A stretch of 17,277 nucleotides of DNA from an uncultured Caryophanales bacterium (GTDB taxonomy: Bacteria > Bacillota_I > Bacilli_A > RF39 > UBA660): positions 1 to 17,277 of the forward strand of contig CAMYXG010000011.1 of NCBI GenBank assembly GCA_947303225.1, in the 5' to 3' direction. Both the position numbers and the translations under genes were made by a program. Shown here in pieces: positions 13,373 through 17,277 of this stretch (the stretch's first letter is position 1; each line of letters opens with the position of its first letter). The notes beneath the pieces were generated by a model. The model worked only from the letters and a program-made list of their open reading frames with translations. It did no database searches and was not told the origin of the DNA.

Positions 13373-15314
13373 AATGTCTTCTTCTATAAGAACGTCTATA
13401 GTCTTTAACAAACCAATCAATGGGATTTTGTTTGGCATTTATCTCTCGTGCTTTTTGTTCTATTTCTGTTGCTAAGGAATCAATTTCTGATTGTGTTGGA
13501 CTCTTATCATAGCAAACTTCAAGGGCATGTTCTACTACAATATCTGCACCTCTTCTTAATCCTGAAGTACAGTGACAATAGTGATCTAATCCAAGTCCCG
13601 CATGAGAACCACTTGTTCCATACCATCCTTTTGGATAGATTCCTTCAATTAGTTGATATAGTTTTTGATACTGATCTCCACCATATGTATTTGCTAGATT
13701 TTCTACCATTGCCTCCAACTTTTCAATGTTTTCTTCATTTACTTCGTGAACTCTATATAGGCATGGATAGCCTTCGTTCGAACTAGCAAAATATTCCGCT
13801 ACTCTATTTCCTGTTAATAACATCGTTTGATAAACTATTTTTTCAGCACCAATTCTTTTTACTCGTAAATCACTATAATCCTCACTATTTCCTTTAACTT
13901 GCTCATATAATTCTGTTCCCTGATATCTTTCTTCAAGGATATTGGTCACAGCTTGAAGATTCTTGATTGTTTCTTCTAAGTCTTTATTTGGACTGCCATG
14001 TTCTAATATTTGATCCACTTCATGATATGTAGTTTTACGGTTACTTTTAATGATTGTTTTTTCAAAATGTTCTTTCACAATATTTCCTTCTGAATCAATT
14101 TCAAAAAAATAACTTCTTGCTAATCTTGGCTCTTCTGGTAGAAGTGAGGCAGTTTTTACTGAAAAATCATATGGAAAGATGGGAATTGTTCGATTAAAAT
14201 CATCTGCTGCTATTTGATATTTTTTTGGCAAATAAATGGAACGATTTCTACTAATTGCTGTTTGGACGATATCTGATTCATATGGAAAGTATCCTAATAT
14301 TGATGCTATATGAACTCCTAGTAAATAATTTCCATTTGGTAGTCTTTTGCAAGATAATGCATCATCAATTTCTACTGCTCTATCTCCATCTATTGTTATA
14401 ACATAATCATCTACTACACTTCTATCTGTCATTTCTCCTATTTTTGGAGCTTTTACTAATTTTGCTTGTCTTAATAAATCTTCATTAAAATATACTTGAA
14501 TATTATATTTTTCTGCTACTATCTCAATTTGGCTATCTTTTGTTTTTGTTCCCTTTATCGTATTTATTAAATTATTTAGCCATTCTATCTTTCTTTTATT
14601 TTTCTTAGCTTGCTTTTTTCCAATACTAAGCTGATTAATTGCTGTATAGAGTAAGTTTAAGCAATTCTGTTTTTCTTGTTCATTATTATGGAAATTTTTT
14701 TGAGATAGTATCAACGATATTAAATTATTATAATATAAGATATCTTCTTCTCTATCCTCTTTGACACTTTCAATATATTTTTCTATAATGTTACGAATAA
14801 GAGGTACTTCTTCTTTATCTTTTATATTGACAAGACTAGGCATTTTAGAAAAAGTATATTCAAGATAAGTAATGTTTCTTACAGTGGTTGTTAAATAATT
14901 CATAAAATCATACTGTCTAGTATCTTTTTCTTGTGCTTGTTCTTCTATTTTTTCTAATTCTATTCTTACTTTTTCTAATTCTTGATAGGCATTTTCTAAG
15001 TCTATAAATTTTCTTTTATTTTCTAGTTTTAATCGATCAATTTTTTCATCGAGTTTTCTTAATTTTCTAGAAACTACTTTACGATTAATATCATCATAAT
15101 TTGCTAGTAATATTCCAATACTTTGAACTAATTCTCTAATTTTATCTAAATTTCCCACTCCTGTTACAGAATTTAATTCATCATTGATAACTTTAAAAAG
15201 AATATGCACTACTTCATTTGAATTTCTATCGGCATATATACAAAGAGTATCATAACTTACTCTTGGACCATTTCCTTTTACAAAGCTTGCTAATTGTCTT
15301 TCAATTGCTTTCAT
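13371..15314 (-). CDS. RNB-domain (RNase II/R-like) ribonuclease with helical N-terminus
   Basis: Putative 3'-to-5' exoribonuclease, 647 aa. The RNB domain spans about 300-600: TIDGDRAVEIDDALS (307-321), with D309, D317 and D318 at catalytic positions and Glu (E315) where E. coli RNase II has Asp207; GVHIASILGYFPYES (333-347); SRNRSIYLPKKY (355-366); YRVHE (520-524); and HAGLGLDHYCHCTSGLRRGAD (571-591), matching the HFGLAL-Y-HFTSPIRRYPD region of RNase R. Both flanks are unusual. The N-terminal about 270 residues show no cold-shock OB pattern and are largely helical, with a charged coiled-coil-like stretch at 80-130 (KLRKLDEKIDRLKLENKRK). No S1 domain follows the core; the tail is short and basic (YRRSYRRRH). 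It starts four bases after the dnaI stop, with an AGAAGGA site, so the two are one operon. It is not simply rnr; function beyond RNA decay is unknown. Confidence 0.85.
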   Translation of the reverse strand: MKAIERQLASFVKGNGPRVSYDTLCIYADRNSNEVVHILFKVINDELNSVTGVGNLDKIRELVQSIGILLANYDDINRKVVSRKLRKLDEKIDRLKLENKRKFIDLENAYQELEKVRIELEKIEEQAQEKDTRQYDFMNYLTTTVRNITYLEYTFSKMPSLVNIKDKEEVPLIRNIIEKYIESVKEDREEDILYYNNLISLILSQKNFHNNEQEKQNCLNLLYTAINQLSIGKKQAKKNKRKIEWLNNLINTIKGTKTKDSQIEIVAEKYNIQVYFNEDLLRQAKLVKAPKIGEMTDRSVVDDYVITIDGDRAVEIDDALSCKRLPNGNYLLGVHIASILGYFPYESDIVQTAISRNRSIYLPKKYQIAADDFNRTIPIFPYDFSVKTASLLPEEPRLARSYFFEIDSEGNIVKEHFEKTIIKSNRKTTYHEVDQILEHGSPNKDLEETIKNLQAVTNILEERYQGTELYEQVKGNSEDYSDLRVKRIGAEKIVYQTMLLTGNRVAEYFASSNEGYPCLYRVHEVNEENIEKLEAMVENLANTYGGDQYQKLYQLIEGIYPKGWYGTSGSHAGLGLDHYCHCTSGLRRGADIVVEHALEVCYDKSPTQSEIDSLATEIEQKAREINAKQNPIDWFVKDYRRSYRRRH

Positions 15315-15318
15315 TTTC

Positions 15319-16221
15319 TTATTTCCTTCTGTTCTTACTAATTAACTCAAGTGGGATTGTTAATTGTTTCATTCTTTCTATAATTCTTCTTGCTTTTACT
15401 TTATCAATTCCTGAAGAAGTTATCGATAATGCTTTTTCTAATTCTTCTAAGGTCAAATTGGAAGTAAAAAATGTGGGAAGATGATTTTCCATTCGATGTT
15501 GAAGAAGTGGTCCTAAGACTTCATCTCTAGACCAATTACTTACATTTTCTGCTCCAATGTCATCTAATAATAGTAATGGGATGTTTTTTATTGAATCATA
15601 TTTTTCTGAATAATCTTTATTAAATGATGATTTTAAGTTTCTTAAAAACTCTGGAAAATATACAGATATACTATTAATTCCTTTTTTTGCCATTTCATTA
15701 AAAAGAGAAGCTACTAAATATGTTTTTCCACTACCAAATGATCCATTTAGGTATATTCCTTTTGGTTTTTCCTCATCATTATAATGACTAATAAATTCCT
15801 TAAAATATTTGATAATTGGAACTCGAGCTTTATCGTCTTTATATATATTTTTAAAAGATGCATCTTTTAATTCTAATGGCATATCATATAAATCTAATTT
15901 ATCTTTGTATGCATCTTCTTTTTCTTTATTCGCCATTTTCTCACAAACATCATATGAAAATATAATCATCTTCCCTGATTCTGATGGACTATAGAGATAT
16001 CCTTTCATTTTGTTTTTACATTCTTCTAAATTTTTACATTTTCTACAATTTTCATATTCTAATTGTGCTTCTTGTAATTGCGATGTATATTTCATTAATA
16101 TGTCTTCTTTTATGTTTAATCCAAAAACATACTCTTTAAAACTTTTATCTGAACAAGCATCTTGGAAGGAATGGGTTAATTTTGTCATATCAACATCATA
16201 ATTATCCATTATTTTTTTCAT
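15319..16221 (-). CDS. dnaI: Primosomal protein DnaI (helicase loader)
   Basis: AAA+ ATPase that loads the replicative helicase in Bacilli; 300 aa, against about 310 in B. subtilis. The N-terminal helicase-binding domain has a zinc-site cluster C59-x2-C62, C68 and C93. The AAA+ domain shows Walker A GSFGSGKT (160-167), Walker B LLLLDDIG (216-223), sensor 1 FFTSN (251-255) and an arginine-rich sensor 2 region KARRIIERM (276-284). The first ATG (16221) has GGTGGTGATGG upstream; an in-frame ATG four codons later is possible. It has its own promoter and is followed after four bases by the RNB gene. The usual partner DnaB/DnaD gene is not directly upstream here; an unrelated gene and a terminator are. 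Confidence 0.95.
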   Translation of the reverse strand: MKKIMDNYDVDMTKLTHSFQDACSDKSFKEYVFGLNIKEDILMKYTSQLQEAQLEYENCRKCKNLEECKNKMKGYLYSPSESGKMIIFSYDVCEKMANKEKEDAYKDKLDLYDMPLELKDASFKNIYKDDKARVPIIKYFKEFISHYNDEEKPKGIYLNGSFGSGKTYLVASLFNEMAKKGINSISVYFPEFLRNLKSSFNKDYSEKYDSIKNIPLLLLDDIGAENVSNWSRDEVLGPLLQHRMENHLPTFFTSNLTLEELEKALSITSSGIDKVKARRIIERMKQLTIPLELISKNRRK

Positions 16222-16246
16222 AGACCCATCACCACCATTTACATAA

Positions 16247-16275
16247 ATTGTATCGAAAAAAGAAAAAAAAGTCTA
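16247..16275 (-). promoter_or_regulatory. Promoter of the dnaI-RNB operon
   Basis: Minus strand: TAGACT (16275-16270), 17-base spacer that is almost all T, TACAAT (16252-16247). It is a reasonable SigA-type match, about 25 bases before the dnaI start. Confidence 0.55.
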
Positions 16276-16297
16276 TATTATTTCATTAATTCCTTAT

Positions 16298-16326
16298 AAA
16301 TAAAAAGAACCTCATACGTTCTTTTT
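16298..16326 (-). terminator. Terminator of the unidentified gene at 16312
   Basis: A perfect 9-bp stem (AAAAAGAAC 16326-16318 on the minus strand, pairing with 16310-16302) closes a 7-base loop. The T part of the stem continues into TATTTATAAGG. The TGA stop codon (16314-16312) lies in the loop. Confidence 0.8.
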
Positions 16327-16929
16327 CTCTATTTTATTGATTCTTTCTAAATATTCGTGATGTTTTTCCAGTGCATCACGACTTTTATAGATTCGTCCTT
16401 CTTCTTCAACATATAATTCCCATTCATCTCTTGCATCTAGAGCATCTGCTAGTGTAGCATTTGCATAATCTGGATTAATATCTCTCTGTAGATTGCCATT
16501 TGATAACACTATATAGTTTCCATTTGTTCTTCTATAACTATCTAAATAATCTTCTACAGTCCAATATTCATTAGTGTCTTGAAGAGAAAACATTTGTGCT
16601 AATTCACATAATCTTGTCTTTGCCTCTTCTCCTTCACAATCCACATAAATTCTTGGGTTATGTGTCATTCCTCCTATAGAAAAGCCTACTACATTATTAT
16701 TAAATTGTTCATAGAAAAAACTACTGTTTTCCTTTGATAAAGTTGCTATATCAATTTCTACATATCGAATCCCATGATCATCATAATTACTGCATTGAGT
16801 CGTATCAATTCCTTTTTCCCATAGTATTTTACATGCTTCTAAGCAGTCTGGAATAATATATTCTTCTGGATTAGCTTTTACAAACTCTGTTGGTGTCAAA
16901 CCATATTGATATCTTGTGTTTTCTGACAT
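16312..16929 (-). CDS. Conserved-looking acidic hypothetical protein
   Basis: Soluble protein of 205 aa with no signal peptide or membrane helix and a clear excess of Asp and Glu. I do not recognise a family. Visible features: TPTEFVKANPEEYIIPDCLEA near the N-terminus, a Cys-containing segment KGIDTTQCSNYDD (about 35-47), a Gly-rich strand VVGFSIGGMTHNPRIYVDCEG (about 76-96) and a charged helical C-terminus (RDALEKHHEYLERINKIEKK). It has a good promoter, a strong AAGGAG binding site seven bases from the ATG and its own terminator, so it is a real, separately controlled gene. It lies between the ComEC-like gene and the dnaI operon, with no evident functional link to either. It ends in TGA. Confidence 0.75.
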   Translation of the reverse strand: MSENTRYQYGLTPTEFVKANPEEYIIPDCLEACKILWEKGIDTTQCSNYDDHGIRYVEIDIATLSKENSSFFYEQFNNNVVGFSIGGMTHNPRIYVDCEGEEAKTRLCELAQMFSLQDTNEYWTVEDYLDSYRRTNGNYIVLSNGNLQRDINPDYANATLADALDARDEWELYVEEEGRIYKSRDALEKHHEYLERINKIEKKNV

Positions 16930-16965
16930 TTTTTTCTCCTTATAAATCTCGTTCTCGTATATGTT

Positions 16966-16994
16966 ATTATATCAATTATCCTATATTTTGTAAA
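16966..16994 (-). promoter_or_regulatory. Promoter of the unidentified gene at 16929
   Basis: Minus strand: TTTACA (16994-16989), 17-base spacer, perfect TATAAT (16971-16966) with TG plus one base before it. The leader is about 30 bases and contains a CGAGAACGAG direct repeat ahead of the AAGGAG site. Confidence 0.75.
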
Positions 16995-17038
16995 TTCATT
17001 ATTCATTCATATTACAAAGTTTTCAAATAATAATTCTT

Positions 17039-17277
17039 TCATAGGCATGTTTTAATACTCCATTTTTTCTTTTTCATATTAATGGTAATTGTTCCCTCCT
17101 TGTCTGTGCTATGATATGGAATTTTATATTTTTCTAGTTTTTCAATCGTTTCTGTACTTGGATGTTTGAATTTATTATCTCTTCCACATGAAATCAGTGT
17201 AAGACTCGGTGTAATTTCATTTAGTAATTCTTCTGATGTTGATGTCTTTGAACCATGATGTCCTGCTTTTAAGATAT
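17039..17277 (-). CDS. C-terminal end of a ComEC-type metallo-beta-lactamase domain, 5' end outside window
   Basis: The last 78 codons of a gene entering from the right edge and ending in TGA at 17041-17039. It opens with LKAGHHGSKTSTSEELL and continues PSLTLISCGRDNKFKHPS, the pattern at the end of the MBL domain of ComEC/Rec2 (the HHGS metal motif and the S-G-x-x-N-x-x-x-HP strand). ComEC is the inner-membrane DNA-uptake channel of natural transformation; stand-alone ComEC-like MBL hydrolases also exist, and the missing N-terminus is needed to tell them apart. The two pilin-like genes elsewhere in the window would suit a competence system, but that is only a contextual hint. No clear terminator follows before the next promoter. 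Confidence 0.8.
   Translation of the reverse strand, partial: ILKAGHHGSKTSTSEELLNEITPSLTLISCGRDNKFKHPSTETIEKLEKYKIPYHSTDKEGTITINMKKKKWSIKTCL

Noticed and set aside
1..17277. CRISPR arrays, tRNA or rRNA genes, insertion sequences, prophage or defence genes
   Set aside because: None found on reading: no spaced direct repeats, no tRNA-like cloverleaf, no transposase or phage motifs, and gene content and base composition look uniform.

Overview
The window is AT-rich throughout, and nearly every gene lies on the minus strand. It suggests a low-GC Gram-positive (Bacillota) chromosome, probably of class Bacilli. The markers are a DnaI helicase loader, the dnaG-sigA-trmK cluster, a threonine T-box riboswitch, a TIGR04086-type small membrane protein, a DUF421 protein, and consensus SigA-type promoters (TTGACA/TATAAT) with AGGAGG-like ribosome binding sites. 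TGA is used as a stop codon (for example at 3369-3371, 16312-16314 and 17039-17041), so this is not the code-4 Mycoplasma/Spiroplasma branch. An uncultured gut-type Bacilli lineage is plausible, but species cannot be fixed from the sequence alone. It looks like ordinary chromosome: I see no insertion sequence, prophage, CRISPR array, tRNA or rRNA gene.

Layout from left to right, which is mostly opposite to the direction of transcription. Positions 1-802 hold the 3'-truncated endonuclease IV gene (nfo). Positions 868-2120 hold two separately promoted prepilin-like genes. Positions 2167-4013 hold a membrane-anchored GHL10-type glycosidase-like protein and a DUF421 membrane protein. Positions 4088-4450 hold the only plus-strand gene, a small four-helix membrane protein, which converges through a shared bidirectional terminator on a secreted, C-terminally anchored, propeller-like protein (4458-5813). 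Positions 5866-9351 are the dnaG-sigA-trmK operon. Positions 9439-12056 are a threonine operon: promoter, T-box leader, MBL-fold hydrolase, then a TGS-less threonyl-tRNA synthetase. Positions 12061-13358 hold a small anchored protein that may be read from a leaderless mRNA, and an M23 peptidase. Positions 13371-16221 are dnaI and an unusual RNB-domain ribonuclease. The right end has an unidentified acidic protein and the tail of a ComEC-like metallo-beta-lactamase domain.

The information-processing genes fall into three units: dnaI-RNB, dnaG-sigA-trmK, and T-box-MBL-thrS. Several envelope or secreted proteins (pilins, GHL10, propeller-like protein, M23 peptidase, small anchored protein) are interspersed, most with their own promoter. 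The pilins and the ComEC-like tail hint at a DNA-uptake or pilus system encoded partly elsewhere.

The chromosome is very compact. Stop codons sit inside terminator stems or loops, one promoter is built into a terminator, and a TATAAT lies six bases before a start codon. The points most worth a second look are the RNB protein without visible OB domains and with a helical N-terminus, the Thr T-box unit with an MBL hydrolase ahead of a TGS-less ThrRS, the candidate leaderless gene, and the fused terminator-promoter. No part of the window is clearly a new defence or mobile system.
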